Positions 53,886 to 62,497 of a stretch of DNA of 64,000 nt are shown here, in pieces. The position numbers and the translations under genes are program-made. The DNA is from Seohaeicola zhoushanensis (lineage in GTDB: Bacteria > Pseudomonadota > Alphaproteobacteria > Rhodobacterales > Rhodobacteraceae): assembly GCF_014656415.1 (NCBI RefSeq), contig NZ_BNCJ01000005.1:1-64000 (forward strand), read 5' to 3'. Positions within the stretch are counted from its first letter, which is position 1. Each line of letters starts with the position of its first letter. The notes below the pieces were generated by a model. That model worked only from the letters and a program-made list of their open reading frames with translations, ran no database searches and was not told the DNA's origin.

Positions 53886-54001
53886 GGCAAATCCATCCCT
53901 TTGCTCTGCACAGGATAGGCATTTAGGCTATCCAACGCCAAACGCAAACCTGTGATCTTGCCCATTCGAGTCCTGAATGGCACGGAAGGGTCTGGTCCAG
54001 A

Positions 54002-54736
54002 CTAGCCTGTCAGCCCGGCTCGAAGGCTGACCCGTGCAGGCTTCATTGCCGAAAGCGCGTCCAGAAAGGCCTCCATCATGAGCAGACCGTAGGCCGGGTT
54101 CATGTGCACGCGGTCCCCGCCGCCAGCTTCGGCGCCGTCCGCCGCAGCTCCCTTTTTGAGACCGTAGACACCATGATTGAAGACAGGATCCGTTTCGCGG
54201 CCGTTGACCACGGTGCTGTCGGGTTGCGGAACGAACCGGGCCCCAAGGCTTCCGAATTCAGCTGTCAGAGTTCTCGTGTGCCGCCGCATCTCCTCGCCGG
54301 GTCCGCGCGACATAACACGTTCCGCAGCGCGCAGCGGCGTTGAACCGACCAGGACCGGCGCTTTCGACACCTCGCGAATGCTGTTCAGCAAGGACCATGC
54401 AGCGGTTCCCCGGATGGAATCAGCCACCGCGCAAGCGCGGCAGGCGTTGGAGAAGTGGGCCCCCATATCCCGCGGAACCGCGCGCAGACCGAGACCATGC
54501 AGGATGAAGGCATCATACCGGCTGATCCGAACGGTCTGGCCCGCAGCTTCGGGAAAACTCTGCAGGTTCTCCGTACCGCCCAGGCGAAGCGTTTCGCCAT
54601 CGAGTTGAAGATTTCCGAGACCCTGCCCCTTCTTCGAGAAGAAATGCAGTTCGGGTTCTGACCCTGTCAGCACTTTCGTATCCCAGCCGTGCTTGAGGGC
54701 CGCGCTGTGGCTGTTGCCGAGAACGCAGATCAGCAT
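54002..54736 (-). CDS. SGNH-like hydrolase of unknown specificity, paired with the GSCFA protein
   Basis: A 244-residue soluble protein. The N-terminus MLICVLGNSHSAALKHGW has a GNSHS that could stand for the SGNH block I serine, and the end GGDRVHMNPAYG gives a D-x2-H that fits block V. The domain assignment is therefore likely but not certain. No signal peptide. The ATG at 54736, one base after the upstream TGA, with GGGAG 12 nt before it, was chosen over an upstream GTG overlapping the GSCFA gene. It is probably translated with the GSCFA gene and acts on the same, unknown, carbohydrate or lipid substrate. Confidence 0.65.
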   Translation of the reverse strand: MLICVLGNSHSAALKHGWDTKVLTGSEPELHFFSKKGQGLGNLQLDGETLRLGGTENLQSFPEAAGQTVRISRYDAFILHGLGLRAVPRDMGAHFSNACRACAVADSIRGTAAWSLLNSIREVSKAPVLVGSTPLRAAERVMSRGPGEEMRRHTRTLTAEFGSLGARFVPQPDSTVVNGRETDPVFNHGVYGLKKGAAADGAEAGGGDRVHMNPAYGLLMMEAFLDALSAMKPARVSLRAGLTG

Positions 54737-54737
54737 G

Positions 54738-55790
54738 TCAGCCGAAAGCTCCCAGCAGAGCCTCTTCACATACGAGGTCCTCGTCGGATGCTCCCGAACC
54801 GCCCCCCTTGCGCTGAAGCGCTCTGGGCTTTCCGAAGGCCGCGTACATTCCCTCGAAGAAATGGTCCATGACCAGCGCGACCCCTCTCTGATTTACATCT
54901 CGCTGATTTGGCTCGAAGAACGCGCCCCGAAAGACCGGGCTGTTGATGATTTCATACGACGGGAAATAAGCCACGTCACGCATCACGCTGACTGCCTGAT
55001 CAGCCACCGCGCGCAGGATCGATTTCGACGCGCTGCTGGCGACCAATACGTGCTGTCCCGACATCGTCGCCGTCAAGGGAACCGGCGAAACCGTAAGGAT
55101 GACTTTCAGCGCGGGATTCAGCCCGCGCGCAATCCGGATGGCCGCTCGGAGATTGCGCAGGATATCGGGAAATGACTGGTTCTCGAATTGATGCGCTTCC
55201 GGATCGTATGTCCCAGCCACAGTGCCGGGGCACATCGGGTATTCGTAGTTGTCCCTGGCGTTCTTCCAGCTTTCGGTCAGTCCGAGCGTAAAGACGAGAA
55301 CATACGCCTCGCGGATGCTCTCCCCGAAGCACCTGACGGTATGCGTTTGCGACATCCGCAACTCTTCGACGCTCTCGAAGCCATCCGGCTCGACGCGCGG
55401 CCGGAAGGGATCGTAGAACCGTCCGTCTTTCTCCCAGATTTCCTCGGGAATTTCGGCCTTCGCGGCAGCCCAGCGCATCCACTGCAAGAGCAGGGAAGTG
55501 GTATAGATATTGCCCGTCCGCGAGGAGAAGATGTCGTAATTGAAGCACCTCGCGTTTTCGGTGCTCAGGCCGCTCGGGGCCTTCTCGGTGCGCAGCCAGC
55601 TGTAACCGCGCGCGGCAAGTGCCCGCCCGAAGTGCTGCGCGAAGCAGGAGCCATATGCGGCAACCTTGTGCCGCGGAAGCAGGTTGAATTTCGGCTGGTA
55701 AAGGCCGGAAATATCAAACATGTTCCTGGTTGCGACAGCAGCCTTCCAGAACGCACGGGAATCCAAAGATTGATATGGGTGTTCTATCAA
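54738..55790 (-). CDS. GSCFA-domain protein
   Basis: A 350-residue protein with the family-naming motif in AAYGSCFAQHFGRALAARGY and VFTLGLTESWKNARDNYEYP, which together form an SGNH-related hydrolase fold. GSCFA proteins are often near polysaccharide genes, and their reaction is not established. The start is uncertain. The TTG at 55790 (then IEHPYQSLDSRAFWKAAVAT) gives the family-like N-terminus; the first ATG at 55721 would remove it. The gene lies between the GTA remnant and its SGNH-like partner, and its sequence is less G/C-rich in parts than its neighbours. Confidence 0.78.
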   Translation of the reverse strand: MIEHPYQSLDSRAFWKAAVATRNMFDISGLYQPKFNLLPRHKVAAYGSCFAQHFGRALAARGYSWLRTEKAPSGLSTENARCFNYDIFSSRTGNIYTTSLLLQWMRWAAAKAEIPEEIWEKDGRFYDPFRPRVEPDGFESVEELRMSQTHTVRCFGESIREAYVLVFTLGLTESWKNARDNYEYPMCPGTVAGTYDPEAHQFENQSFPDILRNLRAAIRIARGLNPALKVILTVSPVPLTATMSGQHVLVASSASKSILRAVADQAVSVMRDVAYFPSYEIINSPVFRGAFFEPNQRDVNQRGVALVMDHFFEGMYAAFGKPRALQRKGGGSGASDEDLVCEEALLGAFG

Positions 55791-55825
55791 AGGCGGGCCC
55801 CGGCAATTTAAATTGGCAATGCGAT

Positions 55826-56110
55826 TCAACCGCAACAATGCCGCCTCAGGCAACGAAGAACAAGCTCGAAGCAACGGGAATATTCGGCATCTCCAAAGTC
55901 CGGCTCCACCGCAAGCCGGTGCCGGCGCGCTACGGCCATTAGCGTTCCGTTTCCGAGTTGCGGATGAACGCGGCAATTCTTCAATACATATTGGTCTGCT
56001 TCCTCTGCCTCGCGGATCAGCCGGCGCATCAGGTCAAGGCGGTCCGGCGGTGCCGCTGCCAGGAGGGCCAGCGCTGCGCTGCTGACATCGCCGTGATGAA
56101 CCGGGCGCAT
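55826..56110 (-). CDS. small protein downstream of GTA g15
   Basis: A 94-residue soluble protein (MRPVHHGDVSSAALALLAAA and onward, with REAEEADQYVLKNCRVHPQL then GNGTLMAVA). The ATG is 4 bp after the stop of the chimeric GTA gene, and GAGGAG overlaps that stop, so it is co-translated. I recall a similar small ORF with an N-terminal MRPVxHGD and a central HPxxGxGSLM behind g15 in other Rhodobacterales. The function is unknown. It seems to be a retained flank of the collapsed GTA cluster. Confidence 0.7.
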   Translation of the reverse strand: MRPVHHGDVSSAALALLAAAPPDRLDLMRRLIREAEEADQYVLKNCRVHPQLGNGTLMAVARRHRLAVEPDFGDAEYSRCFELVLRCLRRHCCG

Positions 56111-56114
56111 CTCC

Positions 56115-58595
56115 TCAGGCCGGGATCGCCACCGCGCGGAAGGGCCCAGGCCCGTAGCGCCCCGAGACCTGAGCCACCTCGATCAGGTCGCCCGCAAGCG
56201 TGCCATCGGCCATTTGATCCGCCGCGCCATAGGTCCAGCCCGACCCACCGACGGTCGCCTCGCGTAGAAGTTCCGTCCCCCGGCGCACACGCACCTGGTA
56301 GAGTTCAGCTTCTTCGCCCAGCGGCACCTCGGGCAGGTCCCAGCTGTCGCCGTCAATCCTCGTACGCCGGACCCATCCGAGGCCGAGATCTTCGCCCAAC
56401 ACTCCACTGAGCCGCAGGTGAACCGGCGCATAGGGCCGCAGACCGTTACCGTCGAAGGCCTCGGCAAAATGCCGATAGGACGGATCCTCGACCCCGCGCC
56501 GCGCCGGCCCGATCCGATAGTGTCGCGCGATGCGCCGCTCGGCGCTGGCGAGGTCGATCTGCGGCGCGGTGCCGTCGAGCAGCACGACCCAAGACCCGGC
56601 CGGCCAGCTCTCGGGCATCAGCGCATCGGTGCCGAGTTGCCCGCGAAGACGTCCGCTCAGCCACCAGGTCTGAGGACCGATCATCACCGCGTCGCGAAAC
56701 TGGAACAGCTCCCAGTTGCCAGGGCTTCCGTCGCCGATCGCCATGAGGTTCGCGCCATTCAGTACCGCCTCGGCCGAGCGCGCCTCGAGTGCCCCCGCGA
56801 TCAGCCGCACCTGCAGCGCCGACCCCTCGTCCCAAAGCCCGGCGCGCGCCGCGCCCAGCGCGGTCTCGGTCTGACCGATGACCGAACGGCGGTCGACCAG
56901 CGTGTTCAGTGCATAGCTGTCGTCCGAGGCCGAGGCATAGACCGCCACGCTCCCCGGCCACGGCTGCGCGGTTACGGCGAGATGCGGCACGTGGGTTACC
57001 TCGTCGCCACGCATCAAGGGCAGGTCCAGGAACAGCGGCAGCACCGGAGTCGGCGCAGCAAAGGCGGCTCCGACAGGCGCATCCTCGGCCATGTCCGAGG
57101 GTTGGTAGACCGCCGGCTCGATCCGGACCGCCTCGACCATCTGCATATCGGCCTGTTCGATCCGGTCGATGCGATAGACGACACCGGGCGAATCCTCCAT
57201 CGTCACGACATCGCCAGCGCCAAGCGTCAGCAACGAAGGCGGCAGCGCGAAACGGGCGGTATCGCGCGACACCCGCGCTTCGCTCAGCCAGCGTTCGGCC
57301 ACCTGCCGGCCCTCGGCGCGGGTCAGGGCCATGGTCAGCTCCTTGCTGGCCACCGCATGGGTCGCCTCGTCGGCCAGCACCGCCTCTTCGGCGGCGATCC
57401 CGTGGTCCGACCCCGCCTCGACAAAGCGCACGCGCACCCGGCCCGTCACCTCGGCCTCGGCGCCGCGCAACCGTTCGACCAGCCCGTCGATCTCGGTGTT
57501 TTCGGCAAGGCGCTCCGCCGGGATCTCGACGGCGGCGGGTCCGTCTCGCATCTGGAATTGCAGCACGCCGTCACGCTCCACCGCATCAAAGCCGAACCGC
57601 AGCATCAGCGGCTGCAGAGCCGCGCGCCCGCTGCTCACCTCCTCCACCGTATAGCCCCGCACGATCCCGTCCAGACGGCTGGTGTCGATGGCGCCGAGGT
57701 CCGAGCGCGCGCAGATCTCCTCGACCACCGAGGCCAGCGTCCGCGCCCCTGCCCGCCCGTTCAGCCAATGCCCCAGTCGATGGTTCGCCCCGTCGCTCCA
57801 CAGGTCGCGGTTGTTCGGGAAGGCCGGATAGGGCCGCGTGTCCCAGGTCCAGACATAGGCGTTGCCCAGATCGATCATCGGCGCGCCGTAGAGCTCAGAC
57901 ACCGGGTTATGCGCCGCCTCGGCCCAATAGCCCAGCATTGCGCGCAGGTATTGCCGCTGGATCAGCTCGTCGGGCTGACCGTTGGAGTGCTTCGGCAGTT
58001 GCGATTCCGACGATTTCGGATCGACGAACTTGTTCGGCTCGTTTGTCCCCTTGTCCACCGCCGCGCAGCCCAGTTCGTCCGCCCAGGCAGCATCGAATTG
58101 CGGCCCCCTCAACCCATCGGGATCATGCGAGGAAAATGCCTGCGCCTCGGCCCCGTTCGGCCAGACAAGCTTGCGCTCGGACGTCTTCCACACCGGCCGC
58201 CGGTCGGCCGGGCTGATTTCGATGATGCCGCTGTCGCCCTGCACCATGACGTCGCGCACCTGGTCATAGGTCTCGCCCACCAGCGCTACGCGGCTAGCGG
58301 TGCCACGGTCCAGCGGCTTGGCCCCCTCCACCTGGCGGCGCACCCATTCCGCCCCCGCACGTGTCTTGCCCGCGCCGCGCCCGCCCAGGATCACCCAGGT
58401 CCGCCACCGCCCCTCGGGCGGCAGCTGATGCGGCAGGGCCCAGAACTCGAAGAGGTAGGGCAGCGCGCAGAGGGTCTCCTCGCTCAGCCCGTCAAGGAAG
58501 TTCTGTCTCGTTGCAGCAGGCGCGCAGGCGAGCCAGCCGGCATCCGATCTCGTTTCTTGCGCCGTCGAGGTCGAGGACTGCTCCGCCCTGGGCAT
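56115..58595 (-). CDS. in-frame chimera of GTA large terminase (g2) N-terminus and GTA g15 C-terminal half
   Basis: A single 826-residue reading frame joins two GTA genes. Residues 1-174 are the g2 large terminase: LFEFWALPHQLPPEGRWRTW, Walker A GGRGAGKT at 71-78, VALVGETYDQVRDVM, and Walker B in FDAAWADE. From L175-G176 on it is g15 (host-specificity / TIM-barrel-type protein): LGCAAVDKGTNEPNKFVDPK, NPVSELYGAPMIDLGNAYVW, DGANHRLGHWLNGRAGARTL, and a long beta-rich tail protein to the end. The junction is at about 58071-58076. The terminase nuclease domain, the first half of g15 and all of g3-g14 are missing. No stop or frameshift is present. The ATG at 58595 was used (a TTG lies 30 bp upstream). 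It cannot package DNA; whether it is expressed is unknown. Confidence 0.8.
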   Translation of the reverse strand: MPRAEQSSTSTAQETRSDAGWLACAPAATRQNFLDGLSEETLCALPYLFEFWALPHQLPPEGRWRTWVILGGRGAGKTRAGAEWVRRQVEGAKPLDRGTASRVALVGETYDQVRDVMVQGDSGIIEISPADRRPVWKTSERKLVWPNGAEAQAFSSHDPDGLRGPQFDAAWADELGCAAVDKGTNEPNKFVDPKSSESQLPKHSNGQPDELIQRQYLRAMLGYWAEAAHNPVSELYGAPMIDLGNAYVWTWDTRPYPAFPNNRDLWSDGANHRLGHWLNGRAGARTLASVVEEICARSDLGAIDTSRLDGIVRGYTVEEVSSGRAALQPLMLRFGFDAVERDGVLQFQMRDGPAAVEIPAERLAENTEIDGLVERLRGAEAEVTGRVRVRFVEAGSDHGIAAEEAVLADEATHAVASKELTMALTRAEGRQVAERWLSEARVSRDTARFALPPSLLTLGAGDVVTMEDSPGVVYRIDRIEQADMQMVEAVRIEPAVYQPSDMAEDAPVGAAFAAPTPVLPLFLDLPLMRGDEVTHVPHLAVTAQPWPGSVAVYASASDDSYALNTLVDRRSVIGQTETALGAARAGLWDEGSALQVRLIAGALEARSAEAVLNGANLMAIGDGSPGNWELFQFRDAVMIGPQTWWLSGRLRGQLGTDALMPESWPAGSWVVLLDGTAPQIDLASAERRIARHYRIGPARRGVEDPSYRHFAEAFDGNGLRPYAPVHLRLSGVLGEDLGLGWVRRTRIDGDSWDLPEVPLGEEAELYQVRVRRGTELLREATVGGSGWTYGAADQMADGTLAGDLIEVAQVSGRYGPGPFRAVAIPA

Positions 58596-58833
58596 GTCCG
58601 ACCTGTCTTTCGTGTTGTTCGACAAGGCTTGCCTCCACTTTCTGGCAAATCCGGATCAATCCCTCGACCGCGCTCAGCTGCTTGCTGGCCTGGGCCATCT
58701 CTGTCTCGCTGCTTTGGGTCAGATCGGCGCACAGCCGCTCGGCCTCCTGGCGCACGCGGCGGACCGAGGCCTGCAGCGACTCCATCAGGTCTGCCGTCTC
58801 CTCGGCATGTTCTTCAGGTGTTTTTTGGGTCAT
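58492..58833 (-). CDS. GTA g1-like small terminase-type protein
   Basis: A 113-residue helical protein (ETADLMESLQASVRRVRQEA, then LIRICQKVEASLVEQHERQV, then EIGCRLARLRACC) that matches my memory of the GTA g1 product, the small-terminase counterpart at the start of the cluster. It overlaps the beginning of the terminase chimera by about 100 bp in another frame. The ATG at 58833 was used; an in-frame TTG lies 27 bp upstream. It is intact, but its partner terminase is truncated. Confidence 0.75.
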   Translation of the reverse strand: MTQKTPEEHAEETADLMESLQASVRRVRQEAERLCADLTQSSETEMAQASKQLSAVEGLIRICQKVEASLVEQHERQVGHAQGGAVLDLDGARNEIGCRLARLRACCNETELP

Positions 58834-58883
58834 GTCTCGGCTCGGAACCTCTTGGCTCAAGGAACCCGCACAAGAGAAAAGAA

Positions 58884-58913
58884 AACGGCCGACGGGTCAT
58901 TCCCGCGGCCGTT
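58884..58913 (-). terminator. terminator between mltG and the GTA remnant
   Basis: AACGGCC / GGCCGTT outer stem with an inner CGGG/CCCG stem. On the minus strand it is followed by TTCTTTTCTCTT. It probably ends the fabF-mltG transcript and insulates the GTA genes. Confidence 0.7.
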
Positions 58914-59043
58914 CCCCAGTTCTTCTAGCTTGGCTGAAACCTTAGGCCCGAGCGTCCGGCAAGTCAAGGTAATTCGACTCACCCAAACCCGCTAACCGTC
59001 CGACAACATTAACGAAAAATGAACAGAGCGGACGCCCGCAGGC

Positions 59044-60195
59044 TCAGTTCCCGCTCTGGTTCTGTTCGATCTTCCGCCACTTCGCGACGTTGCGGTTATG
59101 CTCTTCCAGCGTCTCGGCAAAAGCGTGTCCGCCGCTGCCATCGGCAACGAAGAAGACATAGTTCGTCTCGGCCGGATCAACCGCCGCATCCAGGCTGGCC
59201 TGCCCAGGGTTGGCGATCGGCGTCGGCGGCAGACCCTCGATCACATAGGTGTTCCAGGGCGTCGCCCGGTTCAGCTCGCTCTGCCGCAGTCCACGGCCAA
59301 GAACTCCCTGCCCCTTGGTCAGGCCATAGATCACCGTCGGGTCGGTCTGCAGCCGCATCCCCTTGTTCAGGCGGTTCACGAAAACGCTCGCCACGTCGCG
59401 CCGCTCGGTCGGAACCCCGGTCTCCTTCTCGATGATCGAGGCGAGCACCAGCATTTCCTCCGGGCTCTTCAGCGGCAGATCCGGGTCGCGCTTGGCCCAG
59501 GCCGCCGCGATCCGCGCGCTCTGCTTTGCCGTCATCTCGTCGATCAACTCCTGCCGGGTCTCGCCGGCCAGCAGATCGTAGTTGTCCGGCGCCAGCATGC
59601 CCTCGGGCGGCACCTCGACATCGCCTTCGAGCATGTCCATGCCCTTCAGCGCCTCGACCACCTGCCAGCTGGTCACGCCCTCGGCCAGGACCATGCGATA
59701 GCGCGTGTCCTTCTGCGCCCGACGCTCGGTGAACTCGGCAGGCACCTCTGCGGCGCCCAGGTCGAACTCGGCCTTCTCGACGAACTCGTTGCTGGTCGGA
59801 TCCAGCTCGCGGACCCGAACCTGGGTCCGGGTCACGCCCACCAGGTAGACGATCTCGGTGCCGCAGGTATTGGCGCCGCCCTTAGTGATGATCTCGCCGA
59901 TCTGCTCCATCGAGGCGCCCTGCGGCAGCAGGTAGCTGCCGTATTTCAGCTGGTCCGCCTTGCCGTCATACCGCATCCCGACCCGGAACAGCGAGACATT
60001 GCTGACCGCGCCTTCCTCACCCAGCCTGTCGCTGACCCGCCCGATGCTGGTGCCGGGATTGACCCGGAAACAGATCGCATCGGTCAGCGGCCCTGGACCG
60101 GTGTATTGCGACTTCCCCCAAAGGACGAGCCCGGCGGCCAGGAACAGGACCACCGCCAGGAATGTCAGCATATTCGAGGCAAGTGCTCGCCACAT
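59044..60195 (-). CDS. mltG: endolytic murein transglycosylase
   Basis: A 383-residue MltG/YceG protein with an N-terminal membrane helix (MLTFLAVVLFLAAGLVLWG), a LysM-like region, and the catalytic domain with LASIIEKETGVPTERRDVAS (catalytic Glu), MRLQTDPTVIYGL, and NTYVIEGLPPTPIANPG. It cleaves nascent glycan strands and sets their length. Its ATG shares one base with the fabF stop (TGATG), a pairing of fabF and mltG common in proteobacteria. Confidence 0.95.
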   Translation of the reverse strand: MWRALASNMLTFLAVVLFLAAGLVLWGKSQYTGPGPLTDAICFRVNPGTSIGRVSDRLGEEGAVSNVSLFRVGMRYDGKADQLKYGSYLLPQGASMEQIGEIITKGGANTCGTEIVYLVGVTRTQVRVRELDPTSNEFVEKAEFDLGAAEVPAEFTERRAQKDTRYRMVLAEGVTSWQVVEALKGMDMLEGDVEVPPEGMLAPDNYDLLAGETRQELIDEMTAKQSARIAAAWAKRDPDLPLKSPEEMLVLASIIEKETGVPTERRDVASVFVNRLNKGMRLQTDPTVIYGLTKGQGVLGRGLRQSELNRATPWNTYVIEGLPPTPIANPGQASLDAAVDPAETNYVFFVADGSGGHAFAETLEEHNRNVAKWRKIEQNQSGN

Positions 60196-61454
60196 CAGCT
60201 GACTTTCCCGAAGATCACGCTCGCATTGGTGCCGCCGAAGCCGAAGGAGTTCGACAGCGCCACGTTGATCTCGCGCTCGCGCTTGGCGTTGGGCGCGAGG
60301 TCGACCTTCGATTCGACCGCCGGATTATCCAGGTTGATCGTCGGCGGCGCCACCTGATCGCGGATCGCGAGGATCGAGAAGATCGCCTCGATCGCCCCGG
60401 CCGCACCCAGCAGGTGCCCCGTCGCCGACTTGGTCGAGGACATCGTCACCTTGCTCGCGGCATTGCCCAGCATCCGCTCGACCGCCGCCAGTTCGATGAC
60501 GTCGGCCATGGTCGAGGTACCATGCGCGTTGATATAGTCGATATCCGCCGGTTCCAGCCCCGCGCTCTTCAGCGCCGCCCGCATCGAGCGTTCGGCCCCG
60601 TCGCCATCCTCGGACGGCGCGGTGATGTGATAGGCGTCGCCCGACATGCCATAGCCCAGCACCTCGGCATAGATCTTGGCGCCGCGCGCCTTGGCGTGTT
60701 CGTATTCCTCGAGCACGACCACACCGGCACCCTCGCCCATGACAAACCCATCGCGGTCGCTGTCATAGGGCCGGCTGGCCTTGGTCGGGTCGTCCGCGCG
60801 CTTGGTCGACAGTGCCTTGCAGGCGTTGAACCCGGCGATCCCGATCTTGCAGATCGCGGCCTCGGCCCCGCCCGCGATCATCACGTCGGCATCGCCCCAG
60901 CGCACCATGCGGCTGGCGTCGCCAATGGCATGTGCCCCGGTCGAGCAGGCGGTCACCACCGAATGGTTCGGCCCCTTGAAACCATAGCGGATCGAGACCT
61001 GGCCCGAGATCAGGTTGATAAGCGCCCCCGGCACGAAGAACGGGCTGACCCGGCGCGGCCCCTTCTCGGCCATCATAACGGCGGTATCGGCAATCGAGTT
61101 CAACCCGCCGATGCCCGAACCGATCAGCACGCCGGTACGTTCCTGGCCTTCCTTGTCTTCAGGCTTCCAACCCGAGTCCTCGACCGCCTGAACCGCCGCC
61201 GCGATACCATACATGATGAAGGTATCGACCTTGCGCTGTTCCTTCGGCTCCATGTAGCGGTCGGGATTGAAGGTCGCGTCGGACCCATCGCCGCGCGGCA
61301 CCTCGCAGGCATAGGTCGTCGCCAGCCCCTCGGGGTCGAACCCGGTGATCGGACCTGCACCCGATTGGCCCGCAAGCAGCCGCGACCAGCTCTCCTCGAC
61401 ACCATCCGCAAGCGGAGTGACAAGTCCCAGCCCCGTTACCACAACTCTGCGCAT
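60195..61454 (-). CDS. fabF: beta-ketoacyl-ACP synthase II
   Basis: A 419-residue condensing enzyme of fatty-acid elongation. The Cys-His-His triad is C170 in VTACSTGAHAIGDA, His in INAHGTSTMAD (about 308) and His in SATGHLLGAAGAIE (about 343). MRRVVVTGLGLVTPLADGVE is the standard N-terminus, with GAAAGGG upstream of the ATG at 61454. acpP and fabG are not adjacent here; the gene upstream is an arginase-family gene. Confidence 0.96.
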   Translation of the reverse strand: MRRVVVTGLGLVTPLADGVEESWSRLLAGQSGAGPITGFDPEGLATTYACEVPRGDGSDATFNPDRYMEPKEQRKVDTFIMYGIAAAVQAVEDSGWKPEDKEGQERTGVLIGSGIGGLNSIADTAVMMAEKGPRRVSPFFVPGALINLISGQVSIRYGFKGPNHSVVTACSTGAHAIGDASRMVRWGDADVMIAGGAEAAICKIGIAGFNACKALSTKRADDPTKASRPYDSDRDGFVMGEGAGVVVLEEYEHAKARGAKIYAEVLGYGMSGDAYHITAPSEDGDGAERSMRAALKSAGLEPADIDYINAHGTSTMADVIELAAVERMLGNAASKVTMSSTKSATGHLLGAAGAIEAIFSILAIRDQVAPPTINLDNPAVESKVDLAPNAKREREINVALSNSFGFGGTNASVIFGKVS

Positions 61455-61548
61455 CTGCTGCCCTTTCGCCTGTTGCCGTTTTTCGTATTCAGCGAGGTTT
61501 CCCAAATCGGGACGGTCTTACATTGCGCCCCCGCCTCGGGCAAGCCTG

Positions 61549-62493
61549 TCAGGCACCCGCCCGCTGCCGCCCGATCAGCCCGATCACCGAAGTGAGAAGC
61601 TGCGCCGCCGTCCGTGCGCCGATGCCATCGCGGTCACGCTCGGGCATGAACTCGACCAGGTCGAAGCCCGCCAGGGTGGCCTTCTCGGCCACGCCCCGTA
61701 TCAGCGCCATGGCCTCGCGATAGCTCAGCCCGCCTGCCGTCGGCGCAATCACCGCCGGCATGATCGCAGGATCCAGCGCATCGACGTCAAAACAGACCAC
61801 CACCCGCGCGCCCTCGGGCACCAAACCGATGGCGCGCGCGATCCCGCCCGTGTCCAGCTCATGCGCCGGGATCAGATGCGCGCCCCAGGCCTGCGCCGCC
61901 TCCAGCGCCTCCATGCCCGCCGAGCCGACACCCCGCGCGCCGACCTGCACGATCCGCTCGACATGGGCCATCTCGCTTGCCCGACGCATCGTCGAAGACA
62001 ACCCCAGCCGTTCCCCCCGCACCTCGTCGCGCCAGTCGATATGCGCATCGATCTGCAGAATCGTGAGCGGCGCACCGCCGTCGAATGCCCGCAGCATCCC
62101 CAAGGGGACCGAATCGTCGCCGCCCAGCAGCACCGGCACCGCGCCATTGCCAAGGATCTGGCGCGTCGCCGCTTCGATCCGGTCGCGGTTTCCCGAGGGA
62201 TCGCCCGGTTCGGTCGCGAGGTCGCCAGCATCCACCGCCCGCACGCCCTTGGGAAGCAGTGGCCCCATCAGGTCGAAGTTCACCCGCTCTACCGCGCCGG
62301 CGTAATCCGCCGACCCGGCCCGGATCGCCGTAGGTCCGCCGGCGCAATAGGCCCCGACCCATGGGTAAGGCGTCGCGCAATCGGCGCCATAGATCACGAT
62401 ATCCGCCGCCGCACCGACGCTCTCGGCGCGGTCCAACCCAAGGAAGGTGCCGGGCGTCCCCGACCCTCCGATCATCTCTGCCAGTGTTGCCAT
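61549..62493 (-). CDS. ureohydrolase (arginase/agmatinase family) with variant metal site
   Basis: A 314-residue ureohydrolase-fold protein. The Mn-binding blocks are LLGGDDSVP at 122-130, LQIDAHIDWRD at 147-156 and CFDVDALDPA near 235. In arginases and agmatinases the first block is GGDH; here D127 replaces the His ligand. That change removes one usual Mn ligand, so the substrate could be agmatine, guanidinobutyrate or another guanidino compound. The stop of the HisA-like gene lies 4 bp upstream of this start, so the two are probably co-transcribed. Confidence 0.82.
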   Translation of the reverse strand: MATLAEMIGGSGTPGTFLGLDRAESVGAAADIVIYGADCATPYPWVGAYCAGGPTAIRAGSADYAGAVERVNFDLMGPLLPKGVRAVDAGDLATEPGDPSGNRDRIEAATRQILGNGAVPVLLGGDDSVPLGMLRAFDGGAPLTILQIDAHIDWRDEVRGERLGLSSTMRRASEMAHVERIVQVGARGVGSAGMEALEAAQAWGAHLIPAHELDTGGIARAIGLVPEGARVVVCFDVDALDPAIMPAVIAPTAGGLSYREAMALIRGVAEKATLAGFDLVEFMPERDRDGIGARTAAQLLTSVIGLIGRQRAGA

Positions 62494-62497
62494 GTTC

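Noticed and set aside
53990-54002. GTCTGG-T-CCAGAC palindrome at the end of the SGNH-like gene as terminator or operator
   Set aside because: Short stem with no loop or U-tract, partly inside the coding stop; likely chance.
56115-58595. Ordinary full-length phage terminase or intact prophage
   Set aside because: Only the first 174 residues are terminase; the rest is tail/host-specificity protein, and there are no capsid, portal or integrase genes.
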